A DNA stretch of 64,000 bases from Roseimaritima ulvae (GCF_008065135.1 NZ_CP042914.1:4693404-4757403); one strand, 5' to 3'. Shown: positions 43,801-50,939, numbered from the stretch's first letter. A program made the numbers and translations. The notes: a model not told the origin generated them from the sequence alone.

Positions 43801-44039
43801 AGGAACCTGTCAGCAAGTTGAATCTGACGCTGTTCTTCTTCGGTGTACTCGATAGTTGGTGTTTGTTCGCCAGCTATTAGTGCATTGCTGGCAGCTTCAT
43901 CCTGAGGCGCAGCGTTGGCGACGTTACCAACAATCAACCACAGCACCCCCAAAAGATAAACAGCTGCACACCACGGCATACGAACAGGAGAGAACGCGGA
44001 AGCATCCGCCGACGAACTGCGTAGCGAACCGATTCGCAT
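31812..44039 (-). CDS. Giant secreted TPR protein with DUF1583-like C-terminal modules
   Basis: 4075 residues, among the largest proteins expected in a bacterium. A signal peptide lies at RMPWCAAVYLLGVLWLIVGNVANA, with alternative starts at residue 1 or 21. Residues about 90-2600 are largely TPR or TPR-like helical pairs: MLLGLFQSQRGEDAAAVTAFQKAEQ, AAYYLSQSLLRIGENAAAVEAMERA and many more. The C-terminal third has at least two related modules, at about 2850-3450 and 3480-4075. Both contain a block ending in AFLLRPSG/AFLLEPTG and a YxxW-LPxD segment, resembling the Rhodopirellula-type DUF1583 region. LamG-like beta features suggest ligand or glycan binding. It is divergent from the MoxR operon and likely works with it at the cell surface, which is inferred. 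No frameshift is apparent. Confidence 0.88.
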   Translation of the reverse strand: MRIGSLRSSSADASAFSPVRMPWCAAVYLLGVLWLIVGNVANAAPQDEAASNALIAGEQTPTIEYTEEEQRQIQLADRFLKILSGNPRRGTALDRVYGHHIEFGTLDAFIAELQKQAEAAPEEGERWMLLGLFQSQRGEDAAAVTAFQKAEQTRPDDALAAYYLSQSLLRIGENAAAVEAMERAIERQPRRADLLEIFQALGRVHQRAQRTDEALRVWQRLENLFPDDPRVLEQIAIILAEEGQPALALPRYEALAELAKDDYRRTTYRVAAAELKIKTSQRSEGIADLEAVLDDLNPDGWLYRDVRRRIEDVFLRSSDQDSLVKYYQSWLDKHPDDIEAMARLARFLSASGRVPEATELMEQALRLAPSRTDLRKSFIDQLVEQQKLEEATAQYQQLVEAEPENTDFLRDWGKLVLRDKSRSLGERREEATEIWNRIRDAHPDDALTTAQVADLFRNAEMNPQALELYQQAVRLAPNDPQYREYLGEFYHILKRQDEALQTWAASAAPPNRTADNLARVAEVYNSFGYLDQAVTAIVEACELAPKDFVLQIRGGEYLSRNGKFDAALEYVAAAESLAESDEQRSTVVAQRISILQSAQRLDDEIKALAEQIDQTPQPSTADWHLLARYQAADRKWSDAGQSVEAALQLEPKSIPVLTTAASIAEAAGDFGKAADLSRRLADSDRRSRDNHLMNVSRLEMQMGRGDEALEAARQLIVASPGNTDNYEFLAQLCFRLGKNEQGLDALRKAVRINPNEPHLIIALGSALANQLKTREAIEVYWRAFEKTDEVDDQTSLTMKLVPLYEQINQFEQLIARLERDRREDDKRREMTICLAQAYQTAGDFGTARRELESLLSEDTRDTNLLQQLAKLCQTSGDLEAAIGYQRQLVQFAPGHETEFPLVAMLQAHGDRDEATEILVKLTRREEDPARLMRSIDSLLKQESYDAVIEIVDPLVSQQRDDWELLYREAVAWASLDNRQEAATRFQRILAIQRPHDTLGRAAEAKQKRAAQKARSENRRGQQTRVPTPPSPLAQLSLSNAVQQATGLIVYNRNYYSGQSSSLWTPDTFAVARMAAYGWLLRFEQEAARDAEQGDEPTDQPPGIVQQTAEAAESPHASRETLYDRLYVASLLNDNTAVFELARRLAAEGGEEEQRFFLTSLRLRGFNSQTAQVTRSGQVTDNKTPLAEEDIERMLSYYQILNEKTDDDQTRGLNTGQVAYDSSGRMYVLINGTYQLVAGSGGGAGMFLSTVLSELRLAGREDQANEMLDAEIAKADDARSLSAAMNLALAEKQVERLPDLFQKWYERAIDEIRENPKETGTASGRRNAAAHAAAVASNSLQRWLGLLAAEEEHQQILSILDRSLDVVIAEVKRDVTAPQTPSQQRRTARPRMNQSLQSYYGENTNYVRFDNAVSGEFLSPTAVTLLRQVHESFKRNQVLDDLPEHLQTRVEKADAATRVFEQIMLATVLWWGEDQQGAIELIADAGAAFDDDAGFRFQLAQLYQQQGDWDKALELVDSVVARDQRLLQQRELAAMELAERLGDVPRARQAAERLFGLRLSSQVQLTLIAPMRRLGLSEMADAIIARAERSAGNQPTALASLMSLYRGQGKTDEAKQLAHMLLRRSASPITALSSASQNPRRYSRRDDGTRSQALQLLQQTGELVDMIEQLESQVQRSPDSLRAYELLVEYYEAAKQQDKVVETLQKALAVRPKAIGLRDKLAEVYVATGKHDEACDEYLFILKQQPAWFTNDFYRVRNVFSRAKRIDDLARGMSEVDIRLFRDSYMVINMATELLRQDPESDVAIGLLERAYDAYPSSQANWMRSLGNPKVWQNTRLFELAKKSVIPTELQIKANPWQGVDAVYSYSSDGEVNSIFHSLLESLESQRLGELKSAIEIALDKHPEWRGGTVMLALIELKADKREVGKQRLVDLLADESRLESMNRDCCWIVGQELDKFEDLKQLAQTLFEQANNQPNRGMAQLQYSPVNRLVQSYLHQGRKEDARNLILSQLAQKSNSSYNQSYESRVTVDNALFAGEKLLEIGFPIDAIQQYQGLLSDSDLLLQAEQYSGSSSSSYTQRARTGLDKAMAALDGVDAAAAIEQLLAVDAKRKPNQPVLDLLLSIPEIDQIAEDSLGSSFLDILVLVAKEAEHAAVIDRRLLELRKKFPDDLSVGISLAYFRLKTESARADEALASLVDQVAAAPLEAIAADRRPNSRQRREAALSIPLWLVAREAIGRASLESVVTPLATRAVAAARRQLDPQATAEILLAWGQALLDSDDRPAAQQKWTELLQVVTRRPARTTGEGDNVVPPLTLSQFKLAMLVADRATQHGIPELAQLAVSESLAGGLPVSDPTSGDTTPAPIVRQIVNGRIVTTTANDGDFSVQVAQRLQKVVSRWEAEGYDSDRTYALLKSIVLPPSRPQEVFMYADSSALMDAKLSSLGGLLVRWAERANKLPALDAELRKRGTNPPAKLASLVMQTQIALANQQLPTAIQLLAELDTTVDREASTETIQLACHAALPAARLPRLKPQAMKILQRMLVQFAQGQQQAQTVNSAGTGKLTRMINTYLAANGGEEKVREYYDALLMARQTEYARYSGDYGLYRQLLDVANFAEEAARQSIPTVAMEYLARVTDMQLERYSRPHAPIALAASAQYVRSLDAQQRYQTWADWTLPTDSRRTVRFVIENIPVSDVPEAFATRKIDVKTVGKSSLLCNLTELVSAAKAAKQLPDLRARAEAAVEQNYPHAMTLLILVQIAGDDQAQAETAVENWLASEHDNTDKDRNALSADALKKVLVFFTCLDAGIYFDKSIDRFETFDNQVQRRIAADIRTTMIAAYADHLAQQRGATIRAGDPSGLRHWVASSVNPPGSIQTRGWWAVGDAQLSHLLGSGKDVMYFAAPVEGNFTFTVDCFTGDWGESDASYGGVMLESQSTSSRTSVSSLAQHEAFYRGSTLSGNRPGYGRVRIESTDGIVKHYLNDYLIYEEPATGTSPWITLICDGNRATVFRNPRFEGTPRIPAHVDLLSGNQMDGWNSQAFNESQPRHRLMAIEDKELNSSVSRMQSQEPAVFDWETRDGLLTGRADESAGDSQSWLFYQRPLLDGDTFEYQFHYIPGHSVVSPTLGQMAFLLRPSGVQTHWISNNDVGSSLAGVQAHNAIDETEYQNSNALPLKSDEWNTVRLSKQGQRIVVSLNDTVIFERPWDDQFDSRFGLFHYRKELARVRQATLTGSWASELPDTLTAASSELLWASENSWAPEDRQLWERFQPRSRYQPLSAEVVHAARDMDDDAALEYLSNWVLPSDDHDRFRLTFEYVPLKDQTDMPIDSVRLDRILSPAIELLRVAGRLDRLGELRTQIESTQATDSIEVRSRLAMLALVDIHGEDAQAARQTIGQLYDNLADGLPQRLAPVERSAELLVAAEAGRSPQLWSAGLDLVQRLRQLERDSKTSSNNETYRNMLHGVWGAIEEVHARPKATADAQRLTQWTAVPYFKPQHRANGQLPTTWLYERGSLEQLPSETWNQLFFQSPLRGKYEITARHSTHGYKEVVIATGMYSVEPKYDLTATRVNKVMHNQKDIDGKIELPAWDQSADFRIAVDGNQVTTFVNGVQIHQQQYSQPLDPWLLIQASAPGTNVTVRDLRITGEPEIPDEIDLIEIEGWAAWRADMYGDWFSTDADSDAPYLQSSEEILGNLRTNLAASPLESLLMYARPMLEDGEIEFETFYKPGEFEAHPAVGRDAFLLEPTGVRLHRLTNAQWEDSDLAIDNRAPLAESGPALQLVADDWNHVKIKLSGDVVTVFVNQQQVAEKQIDTAVNERFFGLFRYSDRTQCRVRNLKYRGQWPKTLPPIEQQQLAYPAEGPLVMSEEQVDEQIVIPLGQSPEELKAAGLRMLGPQTQMAVDDNALSINHRQGGEWAKWPGLAMDRKFDRDLEFTVDFADLQFQPVEQGWGTILGLSMELDDAQASKVEVAVSANTHGQVVTRGSLRRKLPSGQASTVEHEVITGGPVSGKLRLVRRGTRIHCLLASGPEQPFQLIHSLTIGDANVRQLAIQAKTSDDKGEVAAKLKHMTIRVAAPNDGA

Positions 44040-44220
44040 ATCGAAATTCCAGGAAGCAGAGGGGCGAGACTAGAGTACCTGCCGAACTTTCGAAAGGATT
44101 ATAGCCATTCAATTCTTGGTTGACAGCTTTTTTCATTGGCCACCTCACGCGCTCGAATCTTCGAAAGGCCAGACGCACAATGGAAAACTTGCTGGACAGT
44201 GGCCGCGCCAGCTTCAATAA

Positions 44221-44255
44221 TCAGCTCACGCTTGACATGTTCAGCTCACGCTTGA
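44221..44255. promoter_or_regulatory. 15-bp direct repeat in the divergent control region
   Basis: TCAGCTCACGCTTGA occurs exactly at 44221-44235 and 44241-44255, a 20-bp centre-to-centre spacing (about two helical turns) with CATGT between. It lies in the 260-bp divergent gap between the giant TPR gene (start 44039) and the MoxR gene (start 44299), 43 bp before the latter. It looks like an operator for a dimeric regulator. The repeat includes CTTGA, so promoter elements may overlap; I cannot assign -35/-10 with confidence. Confidence 0.5.
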
Positions 44256-44298
44256 GTCATCCACATCTACATTCCCGATCCGGGACGAGGCGCGTTTA

Positions 44299-45309
44299 AT
44301 GACTGTTGATGAAACGTTAAAGCAGCAGCTTGACGATTTTCGCACTGACTTTTATCGCCTGCGTGCGGAGATATCGAAGGTCATCGTGGGGCAACAAGAG
44401 ATACTTGACGATATGTTGATCTCCTTGGTCGCCGGCGGACATGTATTGCTGGAAGGCGTGCCTGGTTTGGGCAAGACACTTACGGTCCGGACGCTGGCCG
44501 ATGCTTTGCACCTTGATTTCCATCGCATTCAATTTACTCCCGACCTGATGCCGGCAGACCTGATCGGCACCAATGTGATTGCCGAAATGCCGGACGGGCG
44601 AAAGGTGTTTGAGTTTCAGAAAGGACCGTTGTTCGCCAATGTTCTGCTCGCGGATGAAATCAATCGGGCCACTCCAAAAACCCAGTCCGCTTTACTGGAA
44701 GCGATGCAGGAACATTCGGTCACCGTGGCCGGCATCACGCACCGCTTGAGCGAACCGTTTTTTGTGATGGCCACTCAAAACCCTTTGGAAATGGAAGGCA
44801 CGTACCCATTGCCGGAAGCCCAACTAGATCGGTTCTTCTGCAAACTGTTGGTGAAATATCCGCACGTACGTGATCTGGAAAAGATTCTTGACCGCACGAC
44901 CGAATCGCAAAAACCGCAGGCCGAAGCGGTCATGACCGGTGAGCGTGTATTGCAGATGTCCGCCTTGGCAAGACAGATTCCGATTTCCGAAGAGGTCCGT
45001 CGCTACGGCATCGCGTTGGTCGTCGCTACCCATCCCGAACACGAGCTGGCCACCGCGGCGACCAAAAAGTATGTGCGTTACGGCGCCAGCCCTCGCGGTT
45101 TGCAGGCCTTGGTTTTGGGCGCCAAAATCCGTGCCATCCTGGACAGCCGTTACCACGTTTCGCGAGATGACTTGCGTGAAACAGCCCTTCCCGTCTTGCG
45201 GCATCGCTTGATTCTGAATTTCGAAGGTCAGGCCGAGGGCATTCAGGTTGACGACGTATTGGAAAAAATCATCAGTGGTATCGCCGAAGACGCGTTAGCG
45301 GCCGCCTGA
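44299..45309 (+). CDS. MoxR-family AAA+ ATPase
   Basis: 336 residues, typical MoxR length. Walker A LLEGVPGLGKTLTVRTLAD (residues 53-60 core), Walker B FANVLLADEINRATPKTQSALLEAMQE and the sensor region PFFVMATQNPLEMEGTYPLPEAQLDRFFCKLLV are all present, with the C-terminal lid YGASPRGLQALVLGAKIRA. MoxR ATPases act as chaperones that load cofactors or assemble VWA-containing complexes. It leads a co-directional operon: DUF58 (gap 4 bp), BatA-like (28 bp) and VWA protein (52 bp). Confidence 0.95.
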   Translation: MTVDETLKQQLDDFRTDFYRLRAEISKVIVGQQEILDDMLISLVAGGHVLLEGVPGLGKTLTVRTLADALHLDFHRIQFTPDLMPADLIGTNVIAEMPDGRKVFEFQKGPLFANVLLADEINRATPKTQSALLEAMQEHSVTVAGITHRLSEPFFVMATQNPLEMEGTYPLPEAQLDRFFCKLLVKYPHVRDLEKILDRTTESQKPQAEAVMTGERVLQMSALARQIPISEEVRRYGIALVVATHPEHELATAATKKYVRYGASPRGLQALVLGAKIRAILDSRYHVSRDDLRETALPVLRHRLILNFEGQAEGIQVDDVLEKIISGIAEDALAAA

Positions 45310-45313
45310 AATC

Positions 45314-46204
45314 ATGACTTCATCCGCCCTGTTCCCAACCGATTTCCTGACCCGTTTGGAATACCTTTCGATCATGTCGAAACGGGTGTTTCGCGGTTCG
45401 TTATTGGCACAGCGAAGATCGATGCAGATGGGCTCGGGCATCGAATTCTCCGAGCACCGCGAATACACCTTCGGCGACGACTTAAGATATTTGGACTGGA
45501 ATATCTACGCTCGCCACGGCGACCTGCTCTTAAAGCGGTTCCAGGAAGAGCAGGACCTGCATGTCTATTTAATGCTGGACTGTTCCCACAGTATGCGGTT
45601 CGGAACTCCGGCGAAATTTGATCTGGCTCGCCGGCTTGTCGCCGCCTTGGCGTACATTGCGTTGGCGGACTTGGATCGGATCGCCATCGTTGCCTACGCC
45701 GATGGCATCTTGTCGGAGCTTCCCTTGACCCGCGGCAAAGCTCGCATCTTGTCGGTGATGCAATATTTGGAAAACTTACAAACCAGCGGTCAAGACACCG
45801 ACCTGGGACGCGCCGTCCAAGGTGTCTTGCATCGCGGCAGTCGCACCGGCATGGCGGTGGTGGTCAGTGACTTGTTCGACGAACACGGTTTTCAAACAGG
45901 ACTGGATCAACTGCGACACCGACGTTTTGACGCGCATGTGATTCAGCTGCACGATCCCCGAGAAGCCGATCCGGCACTTTTGGGAGATGTGGAATTTGTC
46001 GATATGGAAACCGACGACGCTCGCAAAGTAACGGTTACCGAAAAGAACCTCCGCAACTACAAGCGTCTGTTCAATGCTCATCAATCCGCCGTGCGAGATT
46101 ATTGCCGCAGCTACGGGCTGGGCTGTACTCAGTCTCCTTCGGTGGTTCCTTTCGATGATTTGATCATTCGCATGATGCGCGCCTCGGCGATGGCCACAGT
46201 GTAA
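45314..46204 (+). CDS. DUF58 domain-containing protein of the MoxR operon
   Basis: 296 residues. The DUF58 core GDDLRYLDWNIYARHGDLLLKRFQEEQDLHVYL is followed by a MIDAS-like LMLDCSHSM and ends with RKVTVTEKNLRNYKRLF and VVPFDDLIIRMMRA. It starts 4 bp after the MoxR stop, so translation is probably coupled. A paralogue stands alone at 1094-1957. In the known arrangement DUF58 links MoxR to the VWA partners encoded next. Confidence 0.93.
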   Translation: MTSSALFPTDFLTRLEYLSIMSKRVFRGSLLAQRRSMQMGSGIEFSEHREYTFGDDLRYLDWNIYARHGDLLLKRFQEEQDLHVYLMLDCSHSMRFGTPAKFDLARRLVAALAYIALADLDRIAIVAYADGILSELPLTRGKARILSVMQYLENLQTSGQDTDLGRAVQGVLHRGSRTGMAVVVSDLFDEHGFQTGLDQLRHRRFDAHVIQLHDPREADPALLGDVEFVDMETDDARKVTVTEKNLRNYKRLFNAHQSAVRDYCRSYGLGCTQSPSVVPFDDLIIRMMRASAMATV

Positions 46205-46232
46205 TCTCCCCGCTCACGAAACTTCGCAACTT

Positions 46233-48221
46233 ATGTCGTTTGCTTGGCCAGCCGGTTTTCTGTTCGCCTTGTTGGCATTGCCCATTCTGGTGCTATATAT
46301 CCTTAAGGTGCGAATGCGGCGATTGCCGGTTTCCACGAACCTATTTTGGAAGCAGGTCTACGACGAAAAGCCACCGCGATCGCTGTGGCGGCAATTGCGT
46401 CACCTGTTAAGTCTGTTGGCTCAGGTGTTGATCCTGTGCTTGTTGGTGGGGGCGATTGTAGATCCTTACCTGCCGTGGCAACTGCTGCAAGCTCGCCGGA
46501 TCGTGCTGGTCGTGGACAATTCTGCCAGCATGCAAGCTACCGACGTTTCACCGACCCGTTTAGCGGTCGCCAAAGACGAAGCACAACAGCTGATTTCTGG
46601 TCTCCGCGAGCGCGACCAAGTGGCCATCGTGCTGGGTGGCCGAACGCCCGAAGTGATGGTCGGCATGACCGGCCACATACCCACCCTGCGGCGAGCTCTC
46701 GACGCCATCCCGCAATCCGAAAACGCCACGCACCTGCAACCGGCAATCGAACTAGGCCAACAATTGGTGGGCGAACATCCGCATGGCGAAGTGGTCGTGT
46801 TGACCGACGGATGCCTAACCGTTGGTGAAAGCCGCGATGCGGAGACCACGCCACCAGCCGACGACAACCCCGTGCCGGTCAGCTGGAAAACGGTGGCAGG
46901 CGATGCCAACAATGTGGGCATTACCCAGTTTCAAACGCGACGCAGCCTGACCGATCCGTTGGGATACGAAATCCTCGTCTCGGTCTGGAACGCTGCCGAC
47001 GTCCCCGTGAAGTGCCGGTTGGAAATCACCCTGGATGACGTCCCGGTCGACGTGCTGCCACTGGAACTGGCGGCCGATGAGCAGTGGCATCGCTCCTTGG
47101 AAAAAACGTCCATCGAGGGCGGTACGATGCAAGCTACCCTGACGGCATTCCAGAATCCCCAGGCTGACGACGACTCGGCCCCATCCAACGCGGTTTCCAG
47201 CGACTCACGGCGGCTGAATCGCTTAACGGTCGACGACACCGCCTGGGCCGTGTTGCCGGCTCGCAACCGCCAACGCGTCCTGGTGATCTCGCCAGGCAAT
47301 CTATTCTTACGCAAAGTCTTCGAAGCGAACCCGTTGGTCGACCTGGAAGTTCGTGAGACGTTTCCTGAATCCTGGCCGGCGGACACGGTGATCGTCCTGC
47401 ATGGCCAGGTCCCCGAGCAACTGCCGGCTGGCAGCGTCTTTGTGATCGATCCGGAAAACGATTGCGAACAGTGGACGGTTGGTAAGGCACTGGAACATCC
47501 GATCATTACCGAGCAGGACGAAGCGTCGCCGTTGATGACGCACATTCGCTTGGACAACGTGTTGGTTCCCCAAGCGAAGCAGTTGCGTTTCACTAACCCG
47601 CCCACGGTGCTTGCCGGCACGGTCAGCGGGGACGCAATTTATGCGCAGCCGAAACGGGACAATGGACGCTGCTTGGTGTTGAGCGTCAATCTGGAACAAA
47701 GCGATTTGGCCTTTCGTACCGCGTTTCCGATCATGGTCACCAATGCCCTCAACTGGTTCGCTCACCAGAGCGGGCGATGGCAACCGGCCGTTAACACCGG
47801 CGCACTGCTGACCATCGACTTGAGCGAAACGGCGGTCGAGCTGCCGACGGAACTGCGGTGGTTAACCCCTTCGGGCGTCGCACAGACGTTGCCCGCTGAG
47901 CAAACGAATCTGACGTTGGGACCGTTCGACCAAACCGGTGTGTGGAGTTTGCGACAGCCCGCACGGGACGCCGCGCAAGAGCAATCCGCCGATGAAGTAG
48001 ACGATGCCGCGGAGGCCACGTTGGTTCGCAGCGTTGCCGTCAACTTGGCGGACGAGCGGGAAACGGATCTACGGCCCGACGCGGATCTGGTCGAGCTGAC
48101 GAACGATCGCCAGTGGGGCAGTGGCTGGCTAAATCGCCCGATTTGGTTCTACGTCACGCTGCTTGCCTGTGGGGCGATCACGATCGAGTGGTGGTTATAC
48201 CAACGACGGCTACTGGCTTAA
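46233..48221 (+). CDS. BatA-like membrane protein with von Willebrand A domain
   Basis: 662 residues. The N-terminus is the BatA-type double membrane anchor (MSFAWPAGFLFALLALPILVLYILKVR and LLSLLAQVLILCLLVGAIVDPYLPW). A VWA domain follows directly with MIDAS motif LVVDNSASM (D-x-S-x-S) and LTDGCLT. Then comes a long beta-rich region with a segment VLVISPGNLFLRKVFEANPLVDLE, as in the bacterial 'VWA with GATase-like' proteins. A C-terminal membrane helix (WFYVTLLACGAITIEWWLY) ends in a short basic tail. It is the third gene of the MoxR operon, expected to act at the membrane. Confidence 0.88.
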   Translation: MSFAWPAGFLFALLALPILVLYILKVRMRRLPVSTNLFWKQVYDEKPPRSLWRQLRHLLSLLAQVLILCLLVGAIVDPYLPWQLLQARRIVLVVDNSASMQATDVSPTRLAVAKDEAQQLISGLRERDQVAIVLGGRTPEVMVGMTGHIPTLRRALDAIPQSENATHLQPAIELGQQLVGEHPHGEVVVLTDGCLTVGESRDAETTPPADDNPVPVSWKTVAGDANNVGITQFQTRRSLTDPLGYEILVSVWNAADVPVKCRLEITLDDVPVDVLPLELAADEQWHRSLEKTSIEGGTMQATLTAFQNPQADDDSAPSNAVSSDSRRLNRLTVDDTAWAVLPARNRQRVLVISPGNLFLRKVFEANPLVDLEVRETFPESWPADTVIVLHGQVPEQLPAGSVFVIDPENDCEQWTVGKALEHPIITEQDEASPLMTHIRLDNVLVPQAKQLRFTNPPTVLAGTVSGDAIYAQPKRDNGRCLVLSVNLEQSDLAFRTAFPIMVTNALNWFAHQSGRWQPAVNTGALLTIDLSETAVELPTELRWLTPSGVAQTLPAEQTNLTLGPFDQTGVWSLRQPARDAAQEQSADEVDDAAEATLVRSVAVNLADERETDLRPDADLVELTNDRQWGSGWLNRPIWFYVTLLACGAITIEWWLYQRRLLA

Positions 48222-48273
48222 TCGAGCGTACGGGCTGCTGTTTTATTTATTGTTCTAATCAATCGGATGCGGT

Positions 48274-50931
48274 GTGATACCTTTCGAGTTAACTCGCCCG
48301 GGGATGCTGTGGCTGGGCCTGCCGTTGGCCGTACTGATCGTACTGGGCTTTGTTCGCAGTTTGAGTGATTTCCCTAAACGTCAGCGTATTGTGTCGCTGC
48401 TCGTCCGCGCCGCGGTTGTGACGTTGCTGATCCTGGCGGTCAGTGGCTTGACACTACTCCGCAACAGCGAAGCGCTGTACGTGATGCTGTTGACCGACGA
48501 AAGTCTCAGCATCGGCGAGGAAGCACGGCAATCCGCCGACCGGTATCGCCAGCAGTTACTAGAGGCGCAAGGTAGTCACGAACTAGCCGCGATGTCGTTT
48601 GCCACGCTTCCGGGCCGGGTCCAGAGCAATGCGGACGCTGATCGCAATGCAGCCGAGCATCAAGCCGCCACCGAAAACGCCGCCACCGAAAACACAGCGT
48701 CCCAAAACACTGCCGAAGATGAATCCGTTAAACCAACCGCACGCGTCGACGGGACTCGGCCAGACCCTCGCGATGGCACCAACTTGGCTGCGGCGATCGA
48801 AGCGGCCGCGGGCTACGTGCCGCCTGGCTACGTGCCGCGGATCGTATTGTTGAGCGATGGTAACGAGACGGCCGGGGATGCCGCCGCCGCGGCGTCACGC
48901 AGTCGCGTCCCGGTGTATACCGTGCCCCTGCCCACGCGTGCCGATCCGGAAGTCCAGGTTTCCGCAGTGGACGTGCCGGCGGAAGTTCAAGAGGGGGAAC
49001 CCTTTTATGTGGATGTGAGGATTCAGTCCAACCACGAAGACGAAGGCTTGATCGAAGTCTTTCGCGGAGACCATAAAGTGGTCAGCGAAAAACACGCTCT
49101 GAAGATCGGAGAAAATCGGCTGCGGTTTCAGCAATCGATCGACCGCGATCGGTTGGCCGCCTATACCGTTCGCGTGTCGGGTTTGACCTCGGACACGCTG
49201 CTGGATAACAACGCGGACTCGGGCCTCGTCTACGCAACCGGCAAACCCAGGGTGCTGATCGTTGAAAGCGATCCCAACCTGATCCGCGAATTGGCTTATG
49301 CACTGGAAGACGAAGGCATTCAGGTGGACGTGCGTCCGCCGCAGGGGATGCCGGATTCGCTGGCCGACATTCAAAACTTTGAATGTGTGATCGTTTCCAA
49401 CGTCCCGGCCACGGACCTCACCACCCGTCAGATGAGGATTGCCAGAACCTATGTGCAGGATCTGGGCGGTGGCTTCATCATGCTCGGCGGAGAGCAATCA
49501 TTTGGCTTGGGCGGATACTACAAAAGCGCTCTGGAAGAAATCCTGCCGGTGCGTAGCGATTTTGAGAAGGAGAAAGAAAAGCCGTCGCTGGGGATGGTGT
49601 TGGTCATCGATAAATCGGGCTCGATGAGCGGCGACAAAATGGAGATGGCCAAATCGGCCGCTCGGGCGGCAACCGAATTGCTGGGCCGCAGCGATTCAGT
49701 GGCCGTGCTGGCCTTTGATGGCGAAACCTATGTGATCAGCGATATGCAGTCGGCGCGGAACAAGCAAAAGATCAGCAATGAAATCGCACACATCGAGGCC
49801 GGCGGCGGCACCACGATGTACCCGGCCATGGAAATGGCTTACGAGATGCTGCTGGCCACGCAGGCCAAACTGAAGCATGTGATCCTGTTGACCGATGGTG
49901 TCTCGTCGCCGGGAGATTTTGAGGGCATGGCGCAGCTAATGACGTCTTCCAAAATGACGGTTTCCACCGTCGCCGTCGGAGATGGTTCGGACGTCGAACT
50001 GCTGGATTCGATTGCCCGTATCGGCAAAGGCAGGCACTATGTGACCAACGATCCTGCGCAAGTGCCGCAGATTTTTGCCAAAGAAACCGTAACGGCCAGC
50101 AAGTCGGCGATCGACGAACAGCCCTTTATTCCTCAAGTCATCCGGGCCACGCATGCCCTGGCCGACATTGACATGGAAGCGGCTCCTTTTCTGTTGGGAT
50201 ATGTGATGACACGTCCCAAACCAACCAGTGAAGTGATCTTGGCGACGGAGAAGGGAGAGCCGCTGTTGGCATGGTGGCGATATGGACTGGGGATGACGGC
50301 GGCGTTTACTTCCGACGCCAAATCACGTTGGGCAGCCGAGTGGATGACCTGGCCTGGATTTGGAAAATTTTGGACGCAGGTGATCCGCCAAACGATGCGG
50401 AAGAGTGACACGCGTGGCATTCAAGTGGGCGTTGACCGTCGCAATCAGATGGCGGACATCACGGTAGACACCGTCAGCGACCTGGGGCAATTTTTAAACG
50501 ATGTCAACGTAGAAATGACCGTCATTCAGCCGGGTTTGAAACAGCACAAACAACGGCTAACCCAACAGGGCCCGGGACAATACACCACCCAGTTTGCCAC
50601 GCCGAGATCCGGCGCCTACCACATGGAAATCACGGTACGCCAAGACGACTCGGTGATCTACCGACAGTCGCGAGGTACGATGGTGGGGTACAGCGACGAG
50701 CTGCGGATTCGCCCCAGCAACGAAGATCTCCTGCAACGCATCGCCAGCAGCTCGGGCGGCCAGTTCGCTCCGACCGCCCCCCAGGTCTTCGAATCACAAG
50801 GCGAAACCGCAATCCGCACCACGCCGCTGTGGCCCTGGCTGTTAGCCGCCGCGGCGTGTTTATTGGTGCTGGACGTCTCGCTACGTCGCATCGATTTCAG
50901 CTTGCACTATCCCTTTGCCCCCAGAACCTAG
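48274..50931 (+). CDS. Large von Willebrand A / GATase-like membrane protein
   Basis: 885 residues from a GTG start. Two N-terminal membrane helices (MLWLGLPLAVLIVLGFV; LLVRAAVVTLLILAVSGLTLL) are followed by a degenerate first VWA-like part (LLTDESLSIG) with a low-complexity Ala/Asn/Thr insert. A class-I glutamine-amidotransferase-like segment comes next (RVLIVESDPNLIRELAYAL; GGGFIMLGGEQSFGLGGYYKS). The second VWA has a complete MIDAS: VLVIDKSGSMSGDKMEMAKSAARAATELL and LTDGVSSPGDF. The C-terminal helix WPWLLAAAACLLVLDVSLR ends close to the stop. It is the last gene of the MoxR operon. No catalytic Cys is expected in the GATase-like part. Confidence 0.88.
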   Translation: MIPFELTRPGMLWLGLPLAVLIVLGFVRSLSDFPKRQRIVSLLVRAAVVTLLILAVSGLTLLRNSEALYVMLLTDESLSIGEEARQSADRYRQQLLEAQGSHELAAMSFATLPGRVQSNADADRNAAEHQAATENAATENTASQNTAEDESVKPTARVDGTRPDPRDGTNLAAAIEAAAGYVPPGYVPRIVLLSDGNETAGDAAAAASRSRVPVYTVPLPTRADPEVQVSAVDVPAEVQEGEPFYVDVRIQSNHEDEGLIEVFRGDHKVVSEKHALKIGENRLRFQQSIDRDRLAAYTVRVSGLTSDTLLDNNADSGLVYATGKPRVLIVESDPNLIRELAYALEDEGIQVDVRPPQGMPDSLADIQNFECVIVSNVPATDLTTRQMRIARTYVQDLGGGFIMLGGEQSFGLGGYYKSALEEILPVRSDFEKEKEKPSLGMVLVIDKSGSMSGDKMEMAKSAARAATELLGRSDSVAVLAFDGETYVISDMQSARNKQKISNEIAHIEAGGGTTMYPAMEMAYEMLLATQAKLKHVILLTDGVSSPGDFEGMAQLMTSSKMTVSTVAVGDGSDVELLDSIARIGKGRHYVTNDPAQVPQIFAKETVTASKSAIDEQPFIPQVIRATHALADIDMEAAPFLLGYVMTRPKPTSEVILATEKGEPLLAWWRYGLGMTAAFTSDAKSRWAAEWMTWPGFGKFWTQVIRQTMRKSDTRGIQVGVDRRNQMADITVDTVSDLGQFLNDVNVEMTVIQPGLKQHKQRLTQQGPGQYTTQFATPRSGAYHMEITVRQDDSVIYRQSRGTMVGYSDELRIRPSNEDLLQRIASSSGGQFAPTAPQVFESQGETAIRTTPLWPWLLAAAACLLVLDVSLRRIDFSLHYPFAPRT

Positions 50932-50939
50932 GGGCAAAG
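50913..50939 (+). terminator. Hairpin overlapping the stop codon of the last operon gene
   Basis: CTTTGCCCC (50913-50921) and GGGGCAAAG (50931-50939) are exact reverse complements around a 9-base loop; the TAG stop (50929-50931) lies at the loop and right-arm edge. No T-run follows, so this is a terminator-like or mRNA-stabilising hairpin, not a standard intrinsic terminator. Confidence 0.45.
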
